From Chara braunii (taxonomy: Eukaryota; Streptophyta; Charophyceae; Charales; Characeae), in contig BFEA01000535.1 in NCBI GenBank assembly GCA_003427395.1, positions 1,015,403 through 1,052,391 on the forward strand: a stretch of 36,989 bases of DNA, given 5' to 3'. A model generated the notes under the pieces. It ran no database searches, was not told the DNA's origin, and saw only the letters and a list, made by a program, of their open reading frames with translations. Of the stretch, positions 1 through 10,129 are shown in pieces. The position numbers were made by a program, and so were the translations under genes. The first letter of the stretch is position 1. Each line of letters begins with the position of its first letter.

Positions 1-43
<43 letters not shown>
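1..43. repeat. Poly-T run at the window start
   Basis: A pure 43-base T homopolymer. The other end of the window is a poly-A run, so both ends probably mark where assembly stopped rather than biological boundaries. Confidence 0.95.
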
Positions 44-44
44 C

Positions 45-790
45 TGCCCTTTCAAAGGCCAAGCTATGCATAGGCCCAAACTGGTTGTTCGGTCAAGGCC
101 CAGGCCTAAGCCGCTGGCCGGGTCCAGGTATAGGCCCAGAGCCTTTTGCTTGCTGTTTTTTTTTCCCCCCCTTAAATTCAAAGCCCAGACTGGGCCTAAA
201 TGTTGGGTGTTTGGTCCAGGCCTAAACCGCTATCGGGGCCCAGGCAGACAGACACTCCTTCCTCCTCCACCTTCTGCACCCATCCACCATAGCCGACATG
301 AGCATGGACCTGGGCCTGTTCTCAGGTTTAGCGTGGTCTACGCCAGGACGTAGGCCTGTTCTCAAGGCCCAGGCCTGGACCTGTGCATAGTGCAAATTGG
401 GCCTGTATCCTGGGTGTTGGGTCCAGGCCCAGGGCTAAGCAGCTGACCGAGCCCAGGTTCAGGCTGGGAGCCTTTTTTGTGCTTTTTTTGTTTGTTTTTT
501 TCCTTCCCTTTCAAAGGCCAGGTTTTGCATAGCCCTTGAATGCGTGTTCGGTCCAGGCCCAGGTGTAAGCCGCTGGCCGGGTCCAGGTATAAGCCGGGAG
601 CCTTTTTCTTGCTGTTTTTTTTTTTTCCCCTTAAATTCAAAGCCCAGGCGTGGACCCGTACATAGGCCCAGATTGGGCTTGAATGCTGGGTGTTTGGTCC
701 GAGCCTAAGCCGCTACCGGCGCCCAGGCAGACAAATACTCCTTCCTCCTCCACCTTCTGCACCCATCCACCATAGTCGACCTCCTTCACG
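45..790. repeat. GC-rich tandem repeat, about 459-bp unit
   Basis: The block around GCCGCTGGCCGGGTCCAGG at about 110 recurs at about 569, and the flanking stretch containing CTCCTTCCTCCTCCACCTTC recurs at about 255 and 737. Within each long unit are shorter related segments built on 'GGCCCAGACTGGGCC', 'TGGGTGTTTGGTCCAGGC' and 'CTAAGCCGCT', near 62, 180, 375, 520 and 650. Short poly-T/poly-C runs interrupt the units. Open frames of 92-95 codons in this block are repeat translations, not genes. Confidence 0.8.
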
Positions 791-921
791 CCACCTTCCT
801 CCATTACCCCAATAACCTACCACCACCATGCTCAAGAGAGTATAGGATTGGGAAACAGAGGAGGGATCTTAGGTAGGGCGGTATCACGTGTAAGGGATGA
901 GCTTCAATTAGGAGTAAGGGG

Positions 922-923
<2 letters not shown>

Positions 924-975
<52 letters not shown>
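924..975. repeat. (TC)26 microsatellite
   Basis: Uninterrupted TC dinucleotide repeat of 52 bases, followed by a short AT-rich stretch with three overlapping copies of GATTGATC-like sequence (about 997-1015). Confidence 0.95.
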
Positions 976-979
<4 letters not shown>

Positions 980-1156
980 AATGAATCAATGAATTTGATC
1001 GATTGATCGATTGATTTTTTATTTTTTCCCACTAAATGGTACGTAAGGGTTAAACAAACATGCAGGCAGACGGGAGGAGGGGAAGGTTGGAGTATGGATC
1101 ATAATACACGTTAGATTATCATCTAATTTTGCTACCGGTATATTGGTTGTTTTTTC

Positions 1157-2356
1157 ATGGTGGTCTCCGCAGACGGACAGACATCTGTTGTAGTCGGCGA
1201 CCTCGCCGATGCTCTCACGGAAGAGAAATACCTTGAGGAATGTCGTGAACAATACGAGTATACCGCGGCTTTGGAGATTCCTGAGAAGGATGAGTGTGAG
1301 CCTCGGTCTGGGTGTAAAGTGCCCTACGGTGTTCGAGGTAACGTTCCGAACGATTCCGCATTGAAGAGACAATGCGGTCACTACATGACAGACAATGAAG
1401 ACCTTCGGTGGACCCAGGACGAGTTGCTCACGATGTTGAAGAAGAAGGAGGTGGAACTAGTTACACTCAGGAGTGCGTTTGGAAAAATCGAATTGAATGC
1501 ACAATCAGTGGTTGAAAGTTTCCTTGAAAGGAAACGAAGTGAAGAGGTGAGAGATTTTTTTTTGTCCAGTACTGTGGATGTGAGGAAGGAGGATGACTTT
1601 GGCGAGGACATCGGCAAGCAATTTAGGCATTTAATGCAATCCAACATTACAAATGGGTTGCTTGACCAAGTTGTTGAGCTTAGTGGTAGAATTGATCCAC
1701 ATGTGTGGCAAGAGTGTGAGTCTTTGCGTCTACGATGTGAAGCAACCGAGAGTGGGATCAGAAAATTGTTGTCGGCGGGTGGCTTGTCATCTATTGATCC
1801 TTCTTTTGCATCGCAGTTATTTGAGCTTCCATTAGTTGAAACTTTGAAAGAGCTTTCAAAAAACTCTTTGATTGTTATATTGAAATCATTACGAAAAGTT
1901 GGTTTAGAGCTCGCACATAGAAATGCACTCTTGGAGGTGCAAAATACAATGAGGTTTCCGGTTAGCGATAGTCAGTTGAGGGCGGTGGTTGTTAGTCTCG
2001 GACAGTTGTACAAAGAGACGCGGAAAGAGTTATTGGACGTTGTGTTTACGAAACATTTCTCGGATCGATGCGACGAGGGACTGACGTATGGCCTGATGAC
2101 GAATTATAAGGAACAATCGTATACCCTCATAATTTTATTAGCAAATGTTATTAGTGCTCATTCCCCGGTACGGTTTATGACGGAGATGGAGCATATGAAA
2201 AAAGAATTGAATGCTATCGCGAGCATAAATAAACAACATGAGAGAAGATTACATAAGGTGGTGCTCGCATTGGTTGAAGCTCTAAGGCGTCCATGTCCAC
2301 ACTGTGGCTCTACCTGTCATTTCCGAAAGGGGGACAAGAGAAACATAATGATTTGA
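1157..2356 (+). CDS. Unrecognised protein of about 400 residues, possibly lacking its first exon
   Basis: The longest uninterrupted frame outside the Helitron. I do not recognise the family. The product is soluble-looking, without signal peptide or membrane helices, and rich in Glu, Lys and Leu. Charged segments around residues 85-130 (DELLTMLKKKEVELVTLR) and 330-375 look able to form coiled coils. It ends with a small Cys/His cluster, CPHCGSTCH, around residues 382-390, that could bind zinc. The first ATG lies in TTTTTTCATGGTGGTCTCCG followed by CAG at 1171, which resembles a 3' splice site, so the true exon may begin at 1172 with an upstream exon unseen. The frame probably continues past its stop after a frameshift (2293-2490). 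No neighbour shows its role. It could be a host gene, a captured gene or a transposon accessory gene. Confidence 0.6.
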   Translation: MVVSADGQTSVVVGDLADALTEEKYLEECREQYEYTAALEIPEKDECEPRSGCKVPYGVRGNVPNDSALKRQCGHYMTDNEDLRWTQDELLTMLKKKEVELVTLRSAFGKIELNAQSVVESFLERKRSEEVRDFFLSSTVDVRKEDDFGEDIGKQFRHLMQSNITNGLLDQVVELSGRIDPHVWQECESLRLRCEATESGIRKLLSAGGLSSIDPSFASQLFELPLVETLKELSKNSLIVILKSLRKVGLELAHRNALLEVQNTMRFPVSDSQLRAVVVSLGQLYKETRKELLDVVFTKHFSDRCDEGLTYGLMTNYKEQSYTLIILLANVISAHSPVRFMTEMEHMKKELNAIASINKQHERRLHKVVLALVEALRRPCPHCGSTCHFRKGDKRNIMI

Positions 2357-2490
2357 CAGTTGTTAGACCTAAGTGTGACAACATGACAAACCTTTATCCT
2401 GAGGGAGATGTCGTTGTTGATGAGCGCGAGGCGTTCGCAATGGAAGAAAGGAGGAGGCAACTTCGTGGACAGGATGATGTAGGTGAATAG
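2293..2490 (+). pseudogene. Frameshifted C-terminal continuation of the 1157 gene
   Basis: The +1157 frame stops at 2354, just after the Cys/His cluster. A second frame, open across the same sequence, carries on for about 45 codons with an acidic, gene-like composition (segments NLYPEGDVVVDEREAF and MEERRRQLRGQDD) and ends at 2490. The switch point is probably the run of five G near 2328-2335, a typical site for an indel or a sequencing error. If so, the true protein is about 440 residues with an acidic tail. The alternative is that the stop at 2354 is genuine and the second frame is open by chance. Confidence 0.4.
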
Positions 2491-3135
2491 TGCGATTTGT
2501 GTTTATCGTTGAATATGCGGTGAGTTGTATTGGAGTGAGAAAATTAGAAGCGGGAGTAGCTATAGTGGGAGGGAGAACGAGGAGCTGGACTGGGATGGCG
2601 GGAGGAACAAAATATAGATAAGATATAATATAATATTCAAAAACGGTTAAGATGAGTAAGAAGTTTGGACAGAAAAAAAAAAAAAAAAGTAAGCATAAAG
2701 GTTATGTGATCTCATAATGTAAATGAATAATTAGAAAGGAAGATTCTTGATAGTTGTTATGACCCTGGCCAATTTCGAGATACACATCCACCAGAAAGTA
2801 CAATGTCATCCAATTGCAGAAAGAAATGAATGAACTTGAGAGCAGAGAGGATTAGAAGAAGAAGAAGAAGTAAGAAAGAAGAAGAAGAAGATGTACACCA
2901 ACAAAGACAATGACAAGGCTCTTCTTCTTCGCCCAACAATCTCCTCCTCCTTATCTCCCCCTTCTCTTATTCATACAAGAAATAATAATACAATGTTGAA
3001 TGACTGGTCCAGAATCAATGTCCGAGTCCCTCTTCTACTGCAAGTATCACTCAAGGCCCACCATAGCCATGACCGCCTCTTCCACTCTTCACTCTCATAG
3101 GCCGAGGCTATGGCGGACTACTAGACCTTGCCCAG
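2491..3135. other. Non-coding stretch with A-run and GAA-rich tract
   Basis: No convincing gene. It contains a 16-base A run (about 2673-2688), a GAA-rich tract (about 2858-2892), and a matching CTT/CTCC-rich stretch on the same strand just after it (2920-2965). Short open frames here are low-complexity translations. Confidence 0.6.
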
Positions 3136-3290
3136 ATGTCCAAAGGACAACCCAAAGCAGCAATGGCTGCTCCAGCTCAGGCCGCCATGCCCAGCCCTGC
3201 CTTGAAGCTTCTTGGTGTGGCTCTCCCCAGCTGGGGACTCCTTGATGCAACGCCCACCAAGGTGATGAAGATGGCTGCCACCATAGCCAG
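3136..3290 (+). CDS. Candidate first coding exon of an unidentified gene
   Basis: The frame from ATG 3136 (a second in-frame ATG is at 3163) is open for 51 codons and two bases, up to CAG|GTAAGT, a consensus splice donor at 3290/3291. The peptide starts MSKGQPKAAM and continues with SPALKLLGVALPSWGLLD and TKVMKMAATIA. It is Ala/Lys/Met-rich without low-complexity bias and could include a short membrane or organelle-targeting segment, but I do not recognise it. A second exon with matching phase may lie at 3671-3777. Support is the splice signal and composition only. Confidence 0.3.
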
Positions 3291-3670
3291 GTAAGTACCC
3301 CGGGCGCTCCTCCCCCTTCCTTCCTCCTTCCTCCTTCTTCCTCCCTCAAGTCCTTCTCCCTCCTCCCCAGCAGCGCTGCTCCAGCTTAGTGCTGCTCCAG
3401 CCAGCGCTCCACCAGTGTGTCGCCAAACTTGCACACCGAAAAAAAGGCCGGGTCTTCCGCCCCGCCTGAAGATATAGCGGCCTGCTTTGCCTCTTGGGCG
3501 GTGACTTCCAGGCCGCTGGCCTTCCCAAGCAACCGGTACCTCCACCTTTTTGGAGGGAAACATCATTGCAGACTCTGATATTGCCCCTACAGGCCCTAGA
3601 CTCAGACTGGTACCCGCTAGACCTAGCCTACACTACCGACCTCTAAAAATGTCACTTTTGTCTTCTTCAG

Positions 3671-3777
3671 CTCGGCCTCCGGTACCTGCATATTTACCCC
3701 CCTGTTGGGTGCGGTACCGGCCTACCCGCTACTTGAGTGTTTTTTCCCGCTGCAACCCTTCGAAGCCACGACCACAG
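3671..3777 (+). CDS. Candidate second coding exon of the same gene
   Basis: It is preceded by a pyrimidine-rich acceptor (TTTTGTCTTCTTCAG, ending 3670) and followed by another CAG|GTAAGT donor at 3777/3778. Entered in the phase left by the 3136-3290 exon it is open throughout for about 35 codons, including the segment IFTPLLGAVPAYPLLECFF, which is hydrophobic. The shared donor context GTAAGTACC at both exons could also mean that the two sites are parts of a repeat. No downstream exon was found before the repeats at 3830. Confidence 0.25.
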
Positions 3778-3827
3778 GTAAGTACCGGCCCTGAGGGCCC
3801 AACGAACGAACAAGTGCCCTGGCGGGC

Positions 3828-3942
3828 CACACACACACACTCATACCAACCAGCACTCAGACAGGCACAGTCACACACACGCAAGCCAACCAGCACTCAG
3901 ACAGACATGCAGTTCAACAAGCACACACACACACATAGACTT
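3828..3942. repeat. CA-rich tract with a 40-bp tandem duplication
   Basis: CCAACCAGCACTCAGACAG occurs at about 3846 and 3886, separated and flanked by short (CA)n runs (3830-3840, 3872-3880, 3922-3935). Confidence 0.75.
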
Positions 3943-3960
3943 AGCAGGCGGGGAACTCAG

Positions 3961-5200
3961 TAGGGCATTCAATCTATGAGCAAAACTCATAAATTGGACG
4001 GGTTATCCCAGTAAATAAAAAGACAACAATAAGTTTAGGTCGTCTCCCAGTAAACGGTATCGAAGGAAAGCAAAGGATGCTCGAGAATAAACAAGGTACG
4101 TATGATTGTTCTACATGAGGCGTTGAAAATACTAAGGCGCTTATGTGAAGCAAAGTATTATTGGGAGGGTCGGGTCACGCTATATATTTTGAATGAATAT
4201 TGGAGAAGGAACCAATCCGATAAAAAGGAATAAAGTTGGCAATAAACATAACATTTTTCCCAAGGCCCCCGTGCTATCCCGAATGACCTCCTCTCACCTT
4301 GACCCGTTCCAAGAAGTTATGTTCTCTGCGTCCTTTGCTCCTATCTCATCAAAGTCGCCCAAACAAAAGAGGAGAAGAAAGGCGATGCCATCAACGGTTT
4401 GCCCGACCTCGATCGCTAGGAATGACTCTTCCTGGAACCACGACCTTCGAGGCTGGCTAGGGAGAGGTGCGGCACGCCGCATAGACCCATTTATGGGGGT
4501 GGTGCAATGTCGCCTACTTCTGAGATCTGGGTCTCGTGCTCAGGCGAGGAGAATGGGTACTACAAACTACTTCTTAGTGATCAAGGTTCGGAAAGGTCGG
4601 CGAATACATTATACATTCTTCAAATCTTTTGTGGACGGATGACTGACTTAGGATACCTAAGGCTGGCCGCAAGTAGGAGCCGCCTCGATTAATGTGGATT
4701 GGAGTCAAAAGAAGTTTTGATCCCAGTGACAAATTTATCCGAACAGGAAAGTGAGCCCTGCTAGAGAATGACAAAAGGCAAACGTAGACAAACGAGGTAC
4801 GTATGACTCTATCGCATGGGACTAAGGGGCATATAGGATCACAAATCGAACATATGAACCGAATGATGCATAAGAACAATATAGGAGGCGCCTTAATTAA
4901 CCTCAATAGAAGTCCAAATGAGTTATGGTCCTGATTAAACGTTTGTACAAACATGAAAGTGAACCTATACATCTATATTTGCATGAACAAAGAAATTATG
5001 ATCTCAATTAACATTGATTAACCTCGATAAACGCGCTAAAAAACAAAACAAAACGAATTGACTCCTTATTTTCTTTGATCTTCTGTGCTTCGCATTTCGG
5101 CCGCGTTCTATGTGTTGCACTACGTCTTCTTTGTTTTTTCCGTTTTTTTTTTCTTTTATATTTGACACTATATTACTCTTCTTCATATAATTACATTTAT
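3961..5200. other. Non-coding stretch, possibly an old transposon remnant
   Basis: No gene is supported; a 149-codon frame at 4193-4642 has no recognisable content. Two loosely similar segments, at about 4081-4150 and 4782-4850, share 'AGGTACGTATGA' and 'ACTAAGG', suggesting a decayed direct repeat about 700 bp apart. The 5' end of the downstream Helitron should lie somewhere in or after this stretch, but I could not fix it: Helitrons start with only TC after A, which is too short to place. Confidence 0.4.
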
Positions 5201-5294
5201 ATATGGATGTTTTGAAGTGTATTCTATTCGTTGTATGTCGAAATATGCATCTTATTCCTCCTACCTGTTGTGACGTGCCCATGTACAAATACGT

Positions 5295-6578
5295 ATGTAC
5301 GTGCCCATTACTATGGCAGAGGACCAAGGTCCACATTACGATTCAACCAACAATAATCTATCTACCGTTCCAACCTTCTCTTCACTTGCGGATAGGTCCT
5401 TGCATGTTCCGTGGAAGCGTCGCAAACACCTTCGCTGTTGTAAAAGGGTTGTTAAGGATCCTTTGGTGTGTTCGCCGATAGTATCAGAGTGTACTCGGTG
5501 TCCTTACGTTGTTCCAGGTCAAGTCGATTTGTCTTCGTTAAACCGCCCTTCTTCCTCATCCAACCATGGATTGGGATTGCGTATAGGTTCGGATTTTACT
5601 CCCGGTCGCTCTGCGAGTGAGACAACGATGTCATCGCAACACGAACACCGCAAATGGGGACCACCACTTTCCCAAAGTCGTCGAACCTGAAGTTCTTTAC
5701 AACAGGCGGTAGGTGGTGCAGGTGAGGGGATTGCTCCCAGGAGATAAACAACCGATGGTAACTCAAGATGATGGTCCTGATTGTTCTCCCGAAGAACAAT
5801 ATAGTGATAGGTCTCTATCTTTTCGACAAGTGATTCCATCACAAGCCCTGTGTTTTTCAAAAGAACAAGTCAAGGAAATATTAATATTCGTATGGACCGC
5901 ATTAGTTGTCATGAAAATTTTTCTAAGACCTTGCAAAGTGAACGTCCACTTGAAATTCGTACGGATGTCGCAATAAATGCAGATTCCGTTTCGATGGTCG
6001 AAAGATCAGTTTTACTGGATGATTTTCCCTTACACTCGGCACATGTGCACAATTGTTCATCGTTGACATTGACTGCCGATGTCCGACAAAAATGTGTGGA
6101 GAACAACATTTCTCTCACTTTTACAAATGTCCATGCACATCTATCTTTTGCTGCCACGACCCAACCGAATTCGCCGAACACATTGATTAGAAAGTTTGTA
6201 GGATTTCATAATCGACGAAGAAGATTATTATTATGGAAACGGATTCGTTCAAGACGCAACAGACGGTACCGTATGTTGTCGATTCGACGACTACGTGCCA
6301 ATAAAGTCATGCGTCGTTTGGAACTTGGATCGATGTTGTTGATGCCTCACCGTGTGTCATCTGGCTATGATGGAAGTGCAATAGTTGTTGAAAGTACTGT
6401 AGAGGCTGGTGGAGGAACGAAACAAGTCGATAGAATGAATGTGAATGAACCATGTTCTACGTCACGTAAGATTTCAAAACGAAGGAAAAGTCAAGGAAGG
6501 TGACCAAACTTTCATGTTAAACGCATGCGTGCATTGAGAGTTGCGGTTAAGAATCATAGGAGGAAAGAAGATGTGCGT
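5295..6578 (+). pseudogene. Helitron N-terminal coding region, 5' half of an interrupted gene
   Basis: Three overlapping open segments (5295-5690, about 5713-5870 in another frame, and 5850-6503 running on to 6578 after a TGA at 6501) give a protein-like composition: Ser/Arg-rich and basic at the end (RRNRRYRMLSIRRLRANKVM, then KNHRRKEDVR). The stop codons at 5688 and 6501 could both be CGA changed to TGA. The last frame runs straight into the LTR at 6579. With the insertion and one target-site copy removed, it joins in frame to the segment starting at 20003, which leads to the Helitron CCHC-like and Rep domains. The assignment therefore rests on colinearity, not on a recognised domain in this part. 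Basic N-terminal regions are usual in plant Helitron RepHel proteins. Confidence 0.5.
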
Positions 6579-7549
6579 TGTCGAGCGCATTGGTCCGGCA
6601 CCGCACAGGGCAGCGCGGGACCCTCCCGGCCGCGTCACACAAGAGTTGGTTTAAATCCTTCGTCGCAAATGCATAAGGAGCTTCCGCAAGCCGCTCCGGC
6701 CGAGTGCGCCAGCCATACCTCTCATGAGGCACGACTTACCTCCACCTTACGGGAGCTGTCACCTCCCTTCGGTGGGCGTATCCCCGTCGAGCTACTAGTC
6801 CACAGTACGAAAGCTAATCAGCTGCAATCACAGAGGTGGACCAGCCGAGGGCGTTTCTCGTTCGCTGTAGCATAGGGGGTACGCACGGTACTACGCCTCT
6901 ATCGAACTCGCGCGCGAACCGTCATTTTGGGGGGTTGAAGTCCCGAGCGCGATTCATCGTCGGTCGACTAGGACGCATCCCACACGCCACGCGCACACCG
7001 CTATAAAGAACATAAAAATAAAACACACACGTATACGCATACATACAGAACGACACTGAACAAACAACGCGACAACACTCCTAGTCCCTTACTGGCCATC
7101 CCATAACTTTCCGATGCGAAAATCGGATAGGCGTCACACGCGAGACTTAATATAAAACCGCGCGGCCGCAGGGCTAGCTCATATCGACCCGCAATGCAAA
7201 CGTACGCAAGAGGTCGCAGTGATGGCGTACTACGTAGTACCCATACTCATTCGATCCTCGTTAATCTCGAGGGTCGCATTCGACACTCAAGTGTCGACTG
7301 ACACGCGCCTTGAGGGAATGATCTCTCGACGCTGGACAACCGCCAAGTGCGGTTGAAAACCACACCCTCTTCTGCACCTTGCGGAGAGTGGGTGGTACAC
7401 AAGTTCATACCTGTGGTGACAATCGTCTCTTATTGCCCTGAAAACCAGCTCCGTCATCTAGGGTCTGGGGAGAAGTCAAGGGGTTTGACTTTGACGGCTG
7501 CCACGGACTACAACGTCCAATTATGAATTCTAAAAAGCAGAGGATAACA
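6579..7549 (-). repeat. LTR family A, copy A1, full length (3' LTR)
   Basis: 971 bp on the minus strand, starting TGTTATCCTC and ending GCGCTCGACA. It aligns along almost its whole length with copy A4 (35648-36592, opposite orientation), and its last ~340 bp align with A2 and A3. Conserved internal landmarks are CGACACTCAAGTGTCG (a 16-bp palindrome, near 7280), the ACTACGTAGTACCCATAC stretch near 7230, and GCCGAGGGCGTTTCTCGTTC near 6850. Open frames here (such as 6525-6875) are LTR translations. Confidence 0.75.
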
Positions 7550-7572
7550 AGGAAACCCCTTTTTCTCTTAAA
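7550..7572 (-). promoter_or_regulatory. Polypurine tract beside the 3' LTR
   Basis: Reading the minus strand, AAGAGAAAAAGGGG lies just before the LTR start TGTTATCC. A purine run directly upstream of the 3' LTR is the usual plus-strand DNA primer of LTR retrotransposons. A short TTTCCT sits between tract and LTR, so the exact boundary is uncertain by a few bases. Confidence 0.55.
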
Positions 7573-8340
7573 AACATAATCTGTTTAACCTATAGGCGCG
7601 ACCACTGTAGACCGCACAAAACACTCAAGACATACATATTCACATATATAGAGAGGGTTATAAGTATGTGACGATCATTTCTCACAATCACTGTGGGGCT
7701 CCTCTCAGCCATATATACATGTATCTGAACGCAGGCAATCAAATCCAAAGTCCGAATCACCAAACATACATGCAGTCATATCAAAGATCCAACCAAAAGT
7801 CCAAGCACTACACGGGGTCAACTTCAACCATTCTATGCATTTACACCCCTTGCTTTTAGCCATACAAGCCTCATTCTTGGTACAACTCTCAAAATAAAAT
7901 ACCAGTACTTTTATTTAAATGACCATTCAAATAAAGTCCGGGTGAAAACACAACAAAACAATTCAAATCACAAGGCTAAAACTTTTAGGTTGAGTGGCAG
8001 GAGTGGATTGGAGTTGAGTCGTAGACCAACGAATTGGCAACCGACCTGTTAGCAGTGATAATAGAAAATGATCCTCGTAGGATCAAGCTGAATCTAAGCC
8101 CAAATCCTGAATCAATCGATCAAGAAGACCTGTAACACAAGACAGACCAATCCCCAAATTAAATCTATAAGTCCATAGAGAATAATCCTCATATCACGAT
8201 CTCACTCAAATCATTATATTTAACTAAGTCTAAGTCTACCTCTAAGCAGGTGCCAAAAGAAAGGTAGACGCTGACAGAATCTCCTCTCCACAGGGTGAAT
8301 TTTTCAGAATTATCACCTGTCAAAATATAATTTATCCCCT
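7573..8340. other. Retrotransposon interior, no gene seen
   Basis: AT-rich, without frames longer than about 65 codons and without recognisable motifs. On the element's own strand this is the 3' untranslated part just before the polypurine tract. Confidence 0.6.
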
Positions 8341-8925
8341 TTAAACTAAGAAAATTTCGGCGGCGCTTCCTGTAGGGAAAGTGTCTTTCCAAAATTTATA
8401 TCAGTCTGAATATACACACAGAAATAGTCTTTGACTTTCCAAAGTCAAATTTTGTCTAACTCCCTGAACTAGCAAAAATTTGGACAGCACTCCCTTTAGA
8501 AAAGGAGACTTTCCAGATTTATACTAAGCTAGATATGAACTCAAACATAAAATCAGAGTTCAACTACGATAAAATTTAACTAACTCCTTAGATTTGTAGA
8601 AATTTCGGCAGCGCTTCCCGTAGAGAAAGTGTTATTCGAAAATTTATACAAAGCTAAGTGCAGAATATAAAGTGACTTTGACTTTTCAAGGTCTAATTTT
8701 GTCTAACTCCCTGAATTAGCAAAAATTTGGGCAGCACTCCCTTTAGAAAACGAAGTGTTCCAAATTTTTACTAAGCCAAAAGTTTAGAAAAGTTGAACCA
8801 AAAGGTCAGAAAAGTTGGACCCTGAAAAAGAAAAAATCTGACGAACTCCTTGTTTTTTTAAAAATTTTGGCAGCGCTTCCCGTGGAGAAAGTAGCTTACC
8901 AAGATTTATACAAGAGCAAGTAAAA
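8341..8925 (-). repeat. Five ~125-bp tandem repeats of two alternating types
   Basis: The core 'AAATTTyGGCAGCGCTTCCC GTAGAGAAAG' (type A) is at about 8352, 8600 and 8861; 'AAAATTTGGaCAGCACTCCC TTTAGAAAA' (type B) is at about 8474 and 8721. Steps are 122-140 bp, giving A-B-A-B-A with a ~250-bp higher-order period. Each core is preceded by 'TAACTCCyTgAa' and followed by 'AATTTATACtAAGC'. Tandem repeats in the 3' untranslated region are known from Tat/Ogre-type Ty3 retrotransposons, which fits their position ahead of the polypurine tract. Confidence 0.8.
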
Positions 8926-9164
8926 TAAAAGATCCCAGAAAATGCAGAAATTAATCTAAGTAAAATAAACTTAACTCAGAAAATGCAAGAATTGAAACTA
9001 ACTCCTATGAACCTGAAACGCAGGCTAAGTAGTAATCATACTCAGTCACATGCAGGCCAAACCACAAAGATAAGTACTCTCTCCATCCCAAAGTCAATTT
9101 AACAAACAATAGTCCATAGTCTTTCAACGCTTCATCCCCTTATACCCAGCTTACATAGGGCATA

Positions 9165-9830
9165 AAGCTAGACCACCCAAACTTGTCTAGCTCAGCCATG
9201 GAGTATACACAAACACAGGGCACCACAACTTTTCTCTTCTTTGGGCTTGTGACTAGGCCACCCTAGTCGCCATGAACTGTTTAAGTATCCAAAATTTATA
9301 TAATTATCTGCACTTAGTCTTTTGAGATAGCATATAATTGAGTCGATCATCTTCAGCTCAAGACTCAGTCTGCCCCTTCGTACCACAAGTTTATTCTTAA
9401 TTAGTACTCTTTTCAGTTGGTGATAAGCTATAGTCAAACCATCCAAACTTATGGAACCCTGTCTGATTAGCCTGTTCATAGATAATATAATAATAAGGTA
9501 TAGCCGAATTATAAGCTTCTGGTTCCAGCATGTGCGAGGCGTTGGACCAAGACCACCCAAACTTATGGAACTTGTCTGGTCCTTTGCCTGGTTCATTCTT
9601 TTAAAGCCAAGGCAAAAAGAAATCGATAGAAACCCAAAGTAAACAAGGCGACCAAGCCACCAAAACTTATGGAACATGCTTGGTCCCTGAAAGTCAAACA
9701 CAATCAGCCCTCACAAGTCAGAGCAACCAGACCACCCAAACTTATGGATTTGACTGACTCTCCACGCAATTCAAAGATAAACACAGCACTAGGCCTTCCC
9801 AAACTTATGGAACTGACCCAGCCTTTGGTT
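9165..9830 (-). repeat. Dispersed short motif array (six copies)
   Basis: CCACCCAAACTTATGGAA-like copies lie at about 9173, 9441, 9553, 9657, 9731 and 9798, with spacings of roughly 270, 112, 104, 74 and 67 bp. The copies share about 18 bases while the sequence between them does not repeat, so this is not a simple tandem array. All copies have one orientation; on the element's strand they read CATAAGTTTGGGTGG. Frames here repeat the peptide SISLGGL only because of the motif. Confidence 0.7.
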
Positions 9831-10076
9831 GACCCTGTCAAACATGCAATACTGCCTTCTTCCCATCCTTCCCCCAGATGCAATCCCACAATCTGCTTTC
9901 AATCAAACAAAGAAAGTGGAACTGGCATTGTACATGCATTCCTTTACTTAGTCTGGTTATGTCCTGAAGAGAAAACAAGAATCATAGGGACATGCATGCA
10001 TATGCCAATCAGACTACAGGGGGAATAGGCAAACATGGGTATAGTGGGTTATACAGATCGATATAGTTTACTTGAT

Positions 10077-10129
10077 GGTTCCCTGCCTCCAGAACCTCGC
10101 CTAGGTTCCGGCAAAGCTCCCGCAATCGG
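10077..10129 (-). ncRNA. Candidate conserved structured RNA motif, copy 1
   Basis: On the minus strand this 53-nt segment matches 31110-31162 at 42 of 53 positions without gaps. The centre (10111 down to 10089) folds into a 9-bp stem including one G-T (G-U) pair, with a 5-nt loop. Four stem pairs differ between the copies and every one keeps pairing. The G-U pair would be an A-C mismatch on the other strand, which favours the minus strand as the RNA. The outer parts CTTTGCC and GGCAGGG can extend the stem. It matches no ribozyme or RNA class I know. A chance element of a repeat family with a palindromic core is the main alternative. Confidence 0.45.

Noticed and set aside
4193-4642. 149-codon plus-strand frame upstream of the Helitron
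   Set aside because: No recognisable domain, and overlapping frames on both strands are similarly open; not enough support for a gene.
5004-5336. 110-codon minus-strand frame
   Set aside because: AT-rich, Lys/Asn/His-rich, no motif, and opposite to the Helitron coding strand.
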